Assembly (NCBI GenBank): GCA_027483705.1
Contig: JAIXTY010000352.1
Span: forward strand, 1 to 55,179
DNA from: Rubrivivax sp.
Lineage (GTDB): Bacteria > Pseudomonadota > Gammaproteobacteria > Burkholderiales > Burkholderiaceae_C
Direction of reading: 5' to 3'
Length of the DNA: 55,179 nt
Shown here: piece after piece, positions 35,526 to 44,296 of the stretch
Position numbering within the stretch: position 1 is the stretch's first letter
Layout of the letters: each line of letters begins with the position of its first letter
The notes under the pieces: generated by a model
Databases searched by the model: none
What the model was told of the DNA's origin: nothing
Seen by the model: the letters and a program-made list of their open reading frames with translations, nothing else
Made by a program: the position numbers and the translations under genes

Positions 35526-37634
35526 TCAAGGGCGCGTCAGGCGCATCAGGTCGGAGCCGTGCGAGGCCTCGAAAGCCGGCAGGCGCACAGTGAACACGCT
35601 GCCCTGGCCGGGCTGGCTCTGCACGTCGATGCTGCCGCCGAGCTCGCGGATGTACTGCGCGCTCTCGAAGCTGCCGATGCCCATGCCGCTGGCCTTGGTG
35701 CTGCTGAAGGGGCGGAAGAGTTGCGTGCGCACGAAGTCCTCGGTCATGCCGCTGCCGGTGTCGCCGACCTCGACTTCCACGCTGCCGGCCGAGCGCGCGG
35801 TGCGCAGCCAGACCCGCCCCGCAGGCGGCGTGGCGTCGAGCGCGTTCTGCACCAGGTGGCCCAGCACGCGCTCGAGGCGATCGTCATGGCCACGGGTGAA
35901 CAGATGCTCGCCTTCATCGGTTTCGAGGGTGCGGCCTTGGGCCCGGGCCATCGCGACCAGACGGCGGACGATGGGTGTCAGCTCCACGCCGCGGCTGCCA
36001 CCCGGGGGCTTGGCCCCCTCGCGCAGCTGCAACATGAGCCGCTTCATCTTCTCAAGCGAGCTTTCGACGGTCAACAGCATGTCCTGCTGGAACTCGCGGT
36101 TGTCGTGCAGGCGTTCCGCATTCTTGAGCATCAGCGACAGCTGCGCGACGATGTTCTTGAGGTCGTGCACGACGAAGGCCGACATCTTGTTGAAGGCCTC
36201 GAACTTGCGCGCATCCAGCAGCGCCTCGGTGGCTTCCATCTGTGCGAGGTAACCGGCCGCCTGGCGGCCGGCGGTCTTGAGCAGGTCGAGCACTTCCCAG
36301 TTCAGCTGCAGCGCCGTCAGCGGCCGCGCCAGCACCACGAAACCCTGCAGCTCGTCGCCTACCAGCAGCGGCACGACGAGCCAGCCGTTCTTCGAGCCCA
36401 GCAGCCAGGTCGGCAGCGCGAGTTCGCCATAGCGGCGCGGCGAGGAGCGGAACTCGTCGAGGTCGATGACCCAGCCCTGCGTGGCCAGGAAGCGCGCCAG
36501 CGACGAATCGGGTGCTTCGCTGTCGGCCACGCGGGGCGTGTTCCAGGCGGCGGTCTGCACGAAGGGCTGGCCGCTGCCCTGGCGTGTCCACAGGCTGCCG
36601 GCCGGGCACTCCATCATCTTGGCCAGGCCGCGGACGATCATCTCGCCCATCTCCTGCGGGCTGCGCTTGGCCGACAGCATCGCGGTGAAGCGCAGCCACT
36701 CCTCGCGGTAGTCGTAGCGGTAACTGTAGAAGTGCTTGCCGACGAACACCCGCAGCCACGAGCGGAACGCGCCCGAGAACACCAGCATGCCCAGCAGCGC
36801 GAAGCCGGCGACCACCAGCCCGAGCTGCAGCGCGCGGCCCCACTCGCCGCCGAAGAAGCGCACGTAGTAGCCTACGGCGGCCATGAACAGCAGGTAGGCG
36901 CCGGCCAGCAGCAGCGTGGCCGAGTAGAAGGCCGCGGCGCGCGAGACCTGCAGCTTGGCGATCCAGTTCGGGCTGCGACGTGCCGCGACCAGCAGGAAGG
37001 GCACGGCCAGCGCATGCACCGTGCCGCGGACCGCCAGCGCATCGCCATCGAAGGTGGCGAACAGCAGGCCCTCGGCGAACAGGTAGACGTCGAACACGAA
37101 GACGCAGGCCAGGCCCAGGCACACCGGCTTGGCGTTCCAGCGCTGGTCTTCGCGCAGGTTGCGGAACAGCTGCTCCACCATCAGCAGGCCGCAGACCGGC
37201 AGCGCGAGCGACCCCGCGATGGCCAGGCGGGAGAGCATCTCGCTGGGCGGCGCGAGCGCGTACAGCAGCTTCACCAGCGCGCCGGCCAACAGCACGCCGA
37301 CGGCCACGCGGCGCATCAGGCGCGTGGCCGGCGCGGGCCCGCCGCCGTCCTCGCGCGGCAGCAGCATCACCAGGAACAGGTACCACAGGCCGTAGCGGGC
37401 GAGGTCTGCGGCTTCGGTGAGGTAGGTCGCGGCGAGGTCGTTCCACGACAGCGACAGCAAGGCCAGGCCGCACCAGGCGGCCGAGGCCAGCAACGCCGCG
37501 ACGACCGGCCAGCGTGCGGCAGGCGTGCCGGTGACCGAGCGGCCGCTTCGCGCGAGGTACAGCCCCAGCGCCAGGTGGGCGGTCAGCCCGAGGCCGTAGC
37601 AGGCGGAGGCGATCCCGACGGACAGCTGCGCCAT
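35526..37634 (-). CDS. prsK: XrtA/PEP-CTERM system histidine kinase PrsK
   Basis: 702 residues. About eight to ten N-terminal transmembrane helices (1-305), e.g. LSRLAIAGSLALPVCGLLMV and AFYSATLLLAGAYLLFMAAV; a GAF-like sensory domain (about 325-475); then the kinase core with phospho-acceptor His in SAFVVHDLKNIVAQLSLML, N-box LVQNALDA and glycine boxes DTGSGMTEDFV and SGMGIGSFES. PrsK is the sensor that phosphorylates PrsR. The large hydrophobic N-terminal domain suggests it senses the envelope or exopolysaccharide state. It is transcribed after the sugar-phosphate transferase (65 bp apart) and before prsR. Confidence 0.94.
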   Translation of the reverse strand: MAQLSVGIASACYGLGLTAHLALGLYLARSGRSVTGTPAARWPVVAALLASAAWCGLALLSLSWNDLAATYLTEAADLARYGLWYLFLVMLLPREDGGGPAPATRLMRRVAVGVLLAGALVKLLYALAPPSEMLSRLAIAGSLALPVCGLLMVEQLFRNLREDQRWNAKPVCLGLACVFVFDVYLFAEGLLFATFDGDALAVRGTVHALAVPFLLVAARRSPNWIAKLQVSRAAAFYSATLLLAGAYLLFMAAVGYYVRFFGGEWGRALQLGLVVAGFALLGMLVFSGAFRSWLRVFVGKHFYSYRYDYREEWLRFTAMLSAKRSPQEMGEMIVRGLAKMMECPAGSLWTRQGSGQPFVQTAAWNTPRVADSEAPDSSLARFLATQGWVIDLDEFRSSPRRYGELALPTWLLGSKNGWLVVPLLVGDELQGFVVLARPLTALQLNWEVLDLLKTAGRQAAGYLAQMEATEALLDARKFEAFNKMSAFVVHDLKNIVAQLSLMLKNAERLHDNREFQQDMLLTVESSLEKMKRLMLQLREGAKPPGGSRGVELTPIVRRLVAMARAQGRTLETDEGEHLFTRGHDDRLERVLGHLVQNALDATPPAGRVWLRTARSAGSVEVEVGDTGSGMTEDFVRTQLFRPFSSTKASGMGIGSFESAQYIRELGGSIDVQSQPGQGSVFTVRLPAFEASHGSDLMRLTRP

Positions 37635-37699
37635 GCCTCAGGGGTGGCCGGAGTGAAGGAGGGACCCGCCGCCCGCCGGGCGTGCGATCGCAGGCCGCG

Positions 37700-39082
37700 T
37701 CAGCGGGCGCCCTTGCCCGTGAGCACCACGCTCACCGTTTCCATCAGGACCACGAGGTCCAGGAACAGCGTGTGGTTCTTGACGTAGTAGAGGTCGTATT
37801 GCAGCTTTTCCTGCGAGTCTTCGACGGTGGCGCCGTAAGGGTAGCGCACCTGCGCCCAGCCGGTCACGCCGGGCTTCACGCTGTGGCGCAAGGCATAGAA
37901 CGGGATCTCCTGCGTCAGCTGTTCGACGAAGTAGGGCCGTTCCGGGCGCGGGCCGACAAGGCTCATCTCGCCGACGAGCACGTTGAACAGCTGCGGCAGT
38001 TCGTCGATGCGCAGCTTGCGGATGACGTTGCCGACCCGGGTGACGCGGGCGTCGTTGGCCGAGGCCCAGACCGGCTTGCCATCCTTCTCGGCGTCGTTGC
38101 GCATGCTGCGGAACTTGGCGATGCTGAAGCTGCGGCCGTTCAGTCCCGTGCGTTCCTGCCGGTACAGCACCGGGCCCGGGCTCTCGAGCTTGATGAGCAC
38201 CGCCGTGACCAGCATCACCGGGGTCGCGACGATCAGCAGCAGCGTGGCGCAGAACAGGTCGAACACGCGCTTCACGCCGGTGCGCCAGGCGCCCTGGTTG
38301 AAGCCATCGCCGAAGATCAGCCAGCTGGCGTTGAGGTAGTCGATGCGGATCTGGCCCAGCGTCTTCTCGAAGTGGGTGTTGAGATCATGGACCTTGGTGC
38401 CCGAGACCTTGCAGTCCAGCAGCTGGCGCAGCGGCATGCTGCCGGCGCGGCGCTCGGTGAGCGCGACGACGATCTCGTCGACGCCCAGCCGCTGCGCCAT
38501 GGCCGGCAGGGTGTCGTCCAGCGCCAGGATGCGGTGCGCCGGCACGGCGGCTTCCTTCTCGTTGGGGCCGGGCACGAAACCGACGATGTCGGCATTGGGG
38601 TCGTTCTTGCGCAGCGTCTCGCTGACGTCGCGGGCCGCCAGGCCAGCGCCGAAGATCAGGATGCGGGTGCGCGCCGAGGCGGCGGCCGAAGCGTGCGAAA
38701 GGTACGCGCGGCGCACGACCAGGGCCGCGACGCCGGTCATCACGGACAGCTGGATGGTGCCCGGGTTGCCGCTGCCCGCAGGCAGCAGCCCGAAGATGAC
38801 GTAGGCCACCGGCAGCAGCACCACCAGCACGATGGCGGCTCGCACCATGGAGCGCGATGCGCTGCCCCTGGCCGTGGATTCATACAGGCCCGACGCGCTG
38901 CCGACGAGGATGAGGCAGGCCGCGAAGGACAGCACATGGGTGCCGGCCGCCGGCGTCACCTGGGAGAAGCCGCCCGAACCGATGGCCACGGCCAGCATCA
39001 CCAGCACCAGCACCAGACCGAGATCGAACACCAGCGCACGCAGGGCGGCGCGGGGAACGTAGTGATTGAAGATCCGGATCAT
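37700..39082 (-). CDS. XrtA-associated undecaprenyl-phosphate sugar transferase (initiating glycosyltransferase)
   Basis: 460 residues; the polyprenyl glycosylphosphotransferase that starts exopolysaccharide repeat-unit synthesis on undecaprenyl phosphate in XrtA loci. N-terminal four to five membrane helices (1-115), CoA-binding-like central domain with RILIFGAGLAARDV, then the membrane re-entrant hairpin TGVKRVFDLFCATLLLIVATP and the catalytic transferase region: YRQERTGLNGRSFSIAKFRSM, RKLRIDELPQLFNVLVGEMSLVGPRPE and KPGVTGWAQV. MIRIFNHYV is the usual family start (39082), though the upstream Shine-Dalgarno is weak. First gene of the minus-strand XrtA regulatory operon. Confidence 0.93.
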   Translation of the reverse strand: MIRIFNHYVPRAALRALVFDLGLVLVLVMLAVAIGSGGFSQVTPAAGTHVLSFAACLILVGSASGLYESTARGSASRSMVRAAIVLVVLLPVAYVIFGLLPAGSGNPGTIQLSVMTGVAALVVRRAYLSHASAAASARTRILIFGAGLAARDVSETLRKNDPNADIVGFVPGPNEKEAAVPAHRILALDDTLPAMAQRLGVDEIVVALTERRAGSMPLRQLLDCKVSGTKVHDLNTHFEKTLGQIRIDYLNASWLIFGDGFNQGAWRTGVKRVFDLFCATLLLIVATPVMLVTAVLIKLESPGPVLYRQERTGLNGRSFSIAKFRSMRNDAEKDGKPVWASANDARVTRVGNVIRKLRIDELPQLFNVLVGEMSLVGPRPERPYFVEQLTQEIPFYALRHSVKPGVTGWAQVRYPYGATVEDSQEKLQYDLYYVKNHTLFLDLVVLMETVSVVLTGKGAR

Positions 39083-39276
39083 GGAAGGGCCCGCAACTGC
39101 ATGCGCGATCGTTTCGCGGCCGAGTGGCACCCGGTCGGCGCCACATCAGAAGTGCGGGCGAATGTAGGCCCCGCCAATCCGGCCCAGCAATCCCCGCGCT
39201 CGGGGGTCGGGGGCCAGGAGCGGCAAGAAGTCGCGGCGGGCGGTGGCCTATGCGCGCCGCGGCCCGGCGGGCCCAA

Positions 39277-39323
39277 GAAAAAACCCCCGAGGTGGCCGCT
39301 CGTCGCGGAACACTCGGGGGTTT
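39277..39323 (-). terminator. Rho-independent terminator of the minus-strand PEP-CTERM gene
   Basis: Read on the minus strand: CCCCCGAG stem (39320-39313), 21-nt loop, CTCGGGGG (39291-39284), then TTTTTT (39283-39278). Both flanks carry A/T tracts, so it may work in both directions. It lies 41 bp after the PEP-CTERM stop, isolating that gene from the downstream sugar transferase. Confidence 0.8.
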
Positions 39324-39363
39324 GTCCGGCCCCGGGCACAGGCCCGGGGGGAGCTCAGGACGC

Positions 39364-40146
39364 TCAGGCCTTGGTCGAACGGCGGCGGGCGGCCACCGCG
39401 GCGCCCACCAGGGCAGCGCCGACCAGCGACAGGGTCATCGGCTCGGGGACGCCGGCGACGGTGGTCAGCGAACCCTGGGTCTTGACCGTGTAGCCCTCTT
39501 CAACCGTCAGCTGTTGCGCGATGCGCATCGAGAACGAACCCAGGCCGACATCCGACCAGTTCTTTTCGATGCCGCACGACCGGTTGTTCAGGGCGCCAGT
39601 CGCCGTGCACGAATCCAGCAGGTCAGCCAGGACGGGGCCGCCCACGGCGTTGGCATCGTCGGCGTAGAACCGGGTGAACAGGTCCGTGCCGGCGGTCAGC
39701 GACGGGCCCGACTGACGGATCATGCTGGCCGAACCGATCGAGGTCTTCAGCTCGCCAGCGGGCATGGTGTAGTCGAAACCGATGCCGTTCAGCTGCAGCA
39801 CGCCCGTGCCGGGGCCCACGCGGTTGACCGAGAAGTTGTCGATGTTCAGGATGGCTTCAAGCGCGCCGTAGGACGCCGTCGCCGACGAGCCGCCCAGCGT
39901 TCCGCCCAGGTTCCAGCCGAACCAGTTGGTGGCCTTGATCTCGATCTTGGCGTCGGTCGCGGATTGCATCGACGACACGACCGAGAACGCGGCGGCACCG
40001 GCGCCCGAGCAAACGCCGGCCGACGTGCAGATGACGGTGTTGAGACCGTCGGTGAACGACAGCGACACGGTGGCGTTCGCCGCCGACACGCCGCCCAGGG
40101 CGAGGGCCGCAGCCAGTGCCAGCTTGTTGAAGCGAGAGGCAAACAT
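39364..40146 (-). CDS. PEP-CTERM sorting-domain protein
   Basis: 260 residues. Signal peptide (1-26, cleavage after ANA), Ser/Thr/Gly-rich body with VSLSFTDG and IEIKATNWFGWNLGGTLGG, and a canonical sorting signal VPEPMTLSLVGAALVGAA ending with RRRSTKA. The AAGGAGA before the ATG at 40146 is strong. It is the classical substrate type of exosortase A encoded at 52973. It is monocistronic: its own sigma-54 promoter candidate upstream and an intrinsic terminator downstream. The four cysteines in the body could form disulfides. Specific function unknown. Confidence 0.9.
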   Translation of the reverse strand: MFASRFNKLALAAALALGGVSAANATVSLSFTDGLNTVICTSAGVCSGAGAAAFSVVSSMQSATDAKIEIKATNWFGWNLGGTLGGSSATASYGALEAILNIDNFSVNRVGPGTGVLQLNGIGFDYTMPAGELKTSIGSASMIRQSGPSLTAGTDLFTRFYADDANAVGGPVLADLLDSCTATGALNNRSCGIEKNWSDVGLGSFSMRIAQQLTVEEGYTVKTQGSLTTVAGVPEPMTLSLVGAALVGAAVAARRRSTKA

Positions 40147-40217
40147 GGAAATCTCCTTGGGTGACTTGAACTGCGAGGGCTGCGAGTTGCCGGCCGATTC
40201 GCTTGCCCATCCTTAAC

Positions 40218-40232
40218 GCATCCGGCGTGCCA
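40218..40232 (-). promoter_or_regulatory. Sigma-54 (-24/-12) promoter candidate
   Basis: On the minus strand TGGCACG-CCGG-ATGC: perfect -24 box, exact GG-N10-GC spacing, one mismatch in the -12 box. Predicted start near 40206, about 60 nt before the ATG at 40146. Confidence 0.7.
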
Positions 40233-40251
40233 GCCGGAAATTATTCTTCAA

Positions 40252-40264
40252 TTTCAACAACTTA
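40252..40264 (+). promoter_or_regulatory. IHF-like site between activator element and sigma-54 promoter
   Basis: TTTCAACAACTTA matches WATCAA-N4-TTR with one mismatch and lies in the only strongly A/T-rich patch of the region, about 46-58 bp upstream of the predicted start. This is where IHF bends DNA at sigma-54 promoters so that an upstream activator reaches the polymerase. Confidence 0.45.
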
Positions 40265-40306
40265 GATATCCATCGCCGGGCCTGAGGTGCTCCGGTGTAA
40301 AGGGTA

Positions 40307-40312
40307 CCGACA
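40307..40312 (-). promoter_or_regulatory. TGTCGG element, candidate PrsR (PEP-CTERM box) half-site
   Basis: Minus-strand TGTCGGTACCCTTTACA begins here, about 100 bp upstream of the predicted start. TGTCGG also occurs at 22565-22570 (upstream of the first PEP-CTERM gene) and TGTCGT at 19430-19435. I cannot confirm from memory that this is the published PEP-CTERM box. Confidence 0.35.
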
Positions 40313-40576
40313 GACTCGGACGGTGCCTGCCGGCCCCACGAAGCTGGCTTCCGCCCCTTGGCGCCGCCTACGGGTGCCTTCCGTCTGCTCGGAAACCCCA
40401 TGACAAACCACCGCTGACGGCCGATGTGGTGTTGCTGTGCGCAATTTCACTCGGTTCGGCGCGGGCGGCCGAAGATACTCCGCCATTGCCGTGTTCCGCC
40501 AACCGCTGGCGGGGCGTCTCCGTGCCTTGAGCGGCACGCCCGGACCGGTCTGCGGCCGTTCGATCCAGAGGTTTTC

Positions 40577-43420
40577 TTGACGTCTACCGCGACTGCCAGG
40601 TCCTGCGCCCCGGGCGCCCATCGCCACGGCCAAGGTGCCGGGCTTCAGCAGGTGCGTTGGAGTCGCCCGGCCAGGGCCATGACTCTGCTGCTGCTGGCCG
40701 GCGTTCTTGCAGCCTGCGGAAAGCCCGATGCCGCACAGTTGCTGGCGGCCGGGCAGGAGCTCCAGGCCAAGGGGGACATTCGCAGCGCCCAGATTCAGAT
40801 CCGGGCGGCTCTCCAGGCCGACCCCAGCCTTCATGCGGCCCGACTGGCCTTCGGCAAGCTGCTGATGGCCTCAGGTGATGCCGAACTGGCAGTCGTCGAA
40901 CTCGAGCGCGTCGTGCGCGAGGCACCGACCCTGCCTGGTGCGCACGAGGAGTACGCCCGGGCGTTGGTGGTGTCGGCCAACGAAAAGCGGGCGATCCAGG
41001 CACTGACGACGCTGAAGCCGCCCAATGCCTCGGAACTGGCGTCGGTGCGCGCGCAACTGGCCCTTGTCTGGTCGTCCCTTGGCGAAGCCCGCAAGGCCGA
41101 CGATGCCCTGAAGGCCGCTCTGGCGGCCGACCCCAAGAACCCGTTGGCCCTGAACTACGCGGCCCGCAGCGCCTGGCAGCAGGGCGACGCGGCAGCGGCC
41201 AACAGGTACATCGCCGCCGCGCTGGAAGCCTCGCCGGGCCATGCCGACGCGCTGAACCTGCGCGGGCTCTTCAAGCAGGCCCAGGGCGATCTGCAAGGGG
41301 CCACCGTCGACTGGGAGGCGTCGGTGGCCGCGGCGCCCGCGCAGGTGCCGGCGCATGAAAGCCTGATCGCCGCCAGCCTGGCCCAGGGCGACGCCGCCAC
41401 GGCCCGCAAGCGTCTCGACGCGCTCAAGAAGCACATGGCCTGGCACCCCTCGGCACGCCTGGCCGAAGCGCGCATCCTCATCGCCGAAAACAACCTGCCG
41501 AAGGCGAGAGAAATCGTCCTTGGTCTGCTGTCTGCGGCGCCAGACCACCCCAGCCTGCTGTCGCTGGCGGGCGCCATCGAGTCGCGCATCGGCTCGCCGG
41601 TGCAGGCGGCGGCTCACTTCCGCAAGCTGCTGGCCGCCAGCCCCGACCGCGATGGTGCCCGCATCGAGCTGGCGCGGGTGGAGATGCGCCTCGGCCAGTA
41701 CGCCGATGCGCTGCGCACGATCGCCCCCATCACCGCCCGGGACGATGCACCGCCGAACGTGCTCGCGCTGGCCTCGGAGGCTGAGCTGAACCAGGGCAAC
41801 TTCAAGCGGGCGGACGAACTGCTGCGCCGCGCGTCGGAGGCCGCGCCCGACGACACCCGGCTGCAGTCGGCGCGTCTGGTGCGCCGGATGCGGCTCGGCG
41901 AAGTCGAGCAGCCGCTGGCGCAGCTGGAAGCCCTGGCGCGCGACTCGAAGGATTCGTACGCCGACGACGCCCTGTTCGCCGCGCGCATGGCGCTGGGCGA
42001 CTTCGACGCGGCGCTGGCCGTGCTGGATCGCATCGCGCAGAAGAACCCGGGCAAGGCCCAGAACGCCGAACTTCGTGCCCGCGTGTACCTCGTCAAGCGC
42101 GATTTCGCCAAGGGGCGGCAGGCCCTCAACGAGGCCCTGAAGCTGGATCCCAAGAGCTTTGGCGCCGTGGCGGCGCTGGCGATGATCGACCAGCTCGAGG
42201 GCCAGCCGGAACAGGCCATCGCACGCGTGCAGGCCGCGGTCGACGCCGACCCGGCCAACGCCGTCGCGCTGATGCTGCTGGCCGACCTGCGGGCGCGCCA
42301 CGGCGGCACTATCGAGCAGACGACGGCCCTGCTGAAGCGGGCCGTGGCCGCGTCGCCGCTGTCGGCCGGGCCCCGGCTGAAGCTCATCGAGCTCTCGCTG
42401 AACCGGCGGCTGTACAAGGAAGCACTTGAGCACGCTCGGGCGGCCCTGGCCGAGTTGCCCAACGACGAGCGGTTGCTCGACGCCGCCGGACGCGCCCAGC
42501 TGGCGTCCGGTGACGTGGAGCAGGCCGCCACCACGTTCCGCTCGCTGAGCTCGCTGCTGCCGAAGTCGGCGGCGCCGCTGCTGGAGCTGGCGCGGGTCTA
42601 CCAGATCCAGGGTCGCAACGAAGCCGTGCTGACGACGCTTCGCCGGGCCGTGGAACTGGAGCCCACCAGCGAGGCCGTGCAGAAGGTCTACGTGGACATC
42701 CTGATGAGTTCGCGGATGGCGCCGCAAGCCCTGGCCCATGTGCGCAAGCTGCGCGAGGCGCGGCCGAAGGAGCCCGTCGGTTACGCGTTGCTGGCGACCG
42801 TGCTGGAGCGCAACCGCGACGTGCCCGGTGCCGCCGCGTCGCTCCGCGACGGCCTGGCGCAGACCTCGCAGCCCGAACTGGCGCGACGCCTCTATGCGCT
42901 GCTGCTGCGCCATGGCAAGACGGCCGACGCCTCGGCCTTTGCCGCCCAGTGGATGAAGCGGGTCCCCGACGACCTGCCGTTCGAGGCGCTGATCGCCGAG
43001 TACGAGATCACGCAGGGCCAGTTGAAGCCGGCCGAGGAGCGCCTGCGGCGGGTCGTGCAGCAGTACCCCGCCAACGTGACGGCATTGAACAACCTCGCCT
43101 GGGTCGTGGCCAATTCCGCCGGCTCCGACGCCGTCGGCTTTGCGCGGCGCGCGCTCAGCGTGGCGCCGGATCGTCCCGATCTGCTCGACACCCTGGCGCT
43201 GGCGCTGTCGATCGAGGGCAAGCACCCGGAGGCGATGGCGGCGCAGCGCCGCGCCGTCGAGCTGGCGCCGGAGAACCCGCTGATCCGGCTGGGCATGGCC
43301 CGCGTTGCGCTGGCTGCCGGCCAGAAGGACCAGGCACGCAAGGAGCTTGCCGAGCTGAAGAAGCTCAATCCCGGTTTTGCCGCGAGCAAGCCGGTGGCGG
43401 ATCTGGAGGCGCGTCTGTAG
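40577..43420 (+). CDS. prsT: PEP-CTERM system TPR lipoprotein PrsT (copy 2)
   Basis: 947 residues from TTG at 40577 (AGAGG 5 nt upstream). The signal peptide follows a long basic n-region; lipobox VLAAC puts the lipid on Cys47. A GTG at 40652 would give a shorter, typical MRWSRPARA n-region and is a fair alternative; the ATG at 40679 would leave no basic n-region. The rest is TPR repeats, e.g. AELAVVELERVVREAPTLPGAH in outline, and a C-terminal RKELAELKKLNPGF. Same length and architecture as the PrsT at 31269-34082 but well diverged. It heads the plus-strand export cluster; a hairpin without U-tract follows the stop. Confidence 0.9.
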   Translation: MTSTATARSCAPGAHRHGQGAGLQQVRWSRPARAMTLLLLAGVLAACGKPDAAQLLAAGQELQAKGDIRSAQIQIRAALQADPSLHAARLAFGKLLMASGDAELAVVELERVVREAPTLPGAHEEYARALVVSANEKRAIQALTTLKPPNASELASVRAQLALVWSSLGEARKADDALKAALAADPKNPLALNYAARSAWQQGDAAAANRYIAAALEASPGHADALNLRGLFKQAQGDLQGATVDWEASVAAAPAQVPAHESLIAASLAQGDAATARKRLDALKKHMAWHPSARLAEARILIAENNLPKAREIVLGLLSAAPDHPSLLSLAGAIESRIGSPVQAAAHFRKLLAASPDRDGARIELARVEMRLGQYADALRTIAPITARDDAPPNVLALASEAELNQGNFKRADELLRRASEAAPDDTRLQSARLVRRMRLGEVEQPLAQLEALARDSKDSYADDALFAARMALGDFDAALAVLDRIAQKNPGKAQNAELRARVYLVKRDFAKGRQALNEALKLDPKSFGAVAALAMIDQLEGQPEQAIARVQAAVDADPANAVALMLLADLRARHGGTIEQTTALLKRAVAASPLSAGPRLKLIELSLNRRLYKEALEHARAALAELPNDERLLDAAGRAQLASGDVEQAATTFRSLSSLLPKSAAPLLELARVYQIQGRNEAVLTTLRRAVELEPTSEAVQKVYVDILMSSRMAPQALAHVRKLREARPKEPVGYALLATVLERNRDVPGAAASLRDGLAQTSQPELARRLYALLLRHGKTADASAFAAQWMKRVPDDLPFEALIAEYEITQGQLKPAEERLRRVVQQYPANVTALNNLAWVVANSAGSDAVGFARRALSVAPDRPDLLDTLALALSIEGKHPEAMAAQRRAVELAPENPLIRLGMARVALAAGQKDQARKELAELKKLNPGFAASKPVADLEARL

Positions 43421-43421
43421 C

Positions 43422-43439
43422 GCATCGGTCTGCCGATGC
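43422..43439 (+). other. Hairpin after copy-2 PrsT
   Basis: GCATCGG (43422-43428), loop TCTG, CCGATGC (43433-43439): a perfect 7-bp stem directly after the stop codon. No U-tract follows, so it is unlikely to be a full terminator; it could stabilise the mRNA end. Confidence 0.35.
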
Positions 43440-43633
43440 AAGCCGGGCCGGGCGCCAATTCCTGCCCGCAACCGGGCTGCAGGGCGGGCCGGAGAGCGGT
43501 TGCCCTGTGCCATGATCTCCGGGCAGTGCCGGGTCCGGAGGTGCCCGCCCGGCCTGTCGCCATCGCCATCGGCACCGCGGCGCGCGCCGCTGAAGCCGGG
43601 CCGATCGGCCAGAACATCCAGGAGGCCCGTTCG

Positions 43634-44260
43634 ATGAACCGAGCACGTCACATGCTGTCCCGTCTGTTGACCTTCGCCCTGGCCGGCGCCGCCTCCCTGC
43701 TGACGGCCTGTTCCACCACCGACCTCCCGCCCGCGCCGGCCCAGGCCCAGAGCGCCGACTACAACTACGTCATCGGCGCCGGCGACAACGTGAACATCGT
43801 CGTCTGGCGCAACCCCGAGCTTTCGGGCGCCTACCCGGTGCGGCCGGACGGCAAGCTGGCGGCGCCGCTGGTCGACGAACTCGTGGCCCAGGGCAAGACG
43901 CCGCCCGAGCTGGCGCGCGACATCGAGAAGAAGCTGTCGACCTACGTGCGCGACCCGGTGGTCACGGTCATCGTCACGGGCTTCGTCGGCCCCTACAGCG
44001 AGCAGATCCGCGTGGTCGGCGAGGCCGCCCGCCCGCTGTTCCTGCCCTACAAGCAGAAGATGACGCTGCTCGACGTGATGATCGCCGTCGGCGGCCTGAC
44101 CGACTTCGCCGACGGCAACCGCGCCATCATCCAGCGCACCTCCGACGGCAACAAGCAGTACAGCGTGCGCCTGAAGGACCTCATCAAGCGGGGCGACCTC
44201 AGCGCCAACGTCGAGATGCGCCCGGGCGACATCCTCATCATTCCCCAGGGCCTCTTCTGA
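43634..44260 (+). CDS. epsE: XrtA system exopolysaccharide export lipoprotein (EpsE/Wza-like)
   Basis: 208 residues. Lipoprotein signal with LLTAC (Cys26), then the polysaccharide export (Poly_export) domain: YVIGAGDNVNIVVWRNPELSGAYPVRPDGKLAAPLVDELVA in outline, followed by an SLBB-type segment IRVVGEAARPLFLPYKQKMTLLDVMIAVGGLTDFAD and GDILIIPQG at the end. It forms the outer-membrane export channel for the polymer. AGGAGG lies 9 nt before the ATG at 43634; in-frame codons upstream are not signal-like. First gene of the core cluster; a 213-bp gap upstream may contain its promoter, but I cannot identify it. Confidence 0.93.
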   Translation: MNRARHMLSRLLTFALAGAASLLTACSTTDLPPAPAQAQSADYNYVIGAGDNVNIVVWRNPELSGAYPVRPDGKLAAPLVDELVAQGKTPPELARDIEKKLSTYVRDPVVTVIVTGFVGPYSEQIRVVGEAARPLFLPYKQKMTLLDVMIAVGGLTDFADGNRAIIQRTSDGNKQYSVRLKDLIKRGDLSANVEMRPGDILIIPQGLF

Positions 44261-44296
44261 CGCTCCAAGCGGCGGCAGTCCCAGCACCGTACAGGC

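Larger units (their letters stand above)
40147..40576. other. 430-bp divergent intergenic region
   Basis: Separates the minus-strand PEP-CTERM gene from the plus-strand TPR lipoprotein. The left part holds, for the minus strand, a Shine-Dalgarno, the -24/-12 element (40218-40232), an A/T-rich patch with an IHF-like site (40252-40264) and a TGTCGG element (40307-40312). The right part (40320-40576) shows no convincing promoter for the TPR gene and no small ORF I would call. Confidence 0.6.

Noticed and set aside
43422..43439. Terminator between the second TPR lipoprotein and epsE
   Set aside because: Perfect hairpin but no U-tract; listed only as a hairpin.
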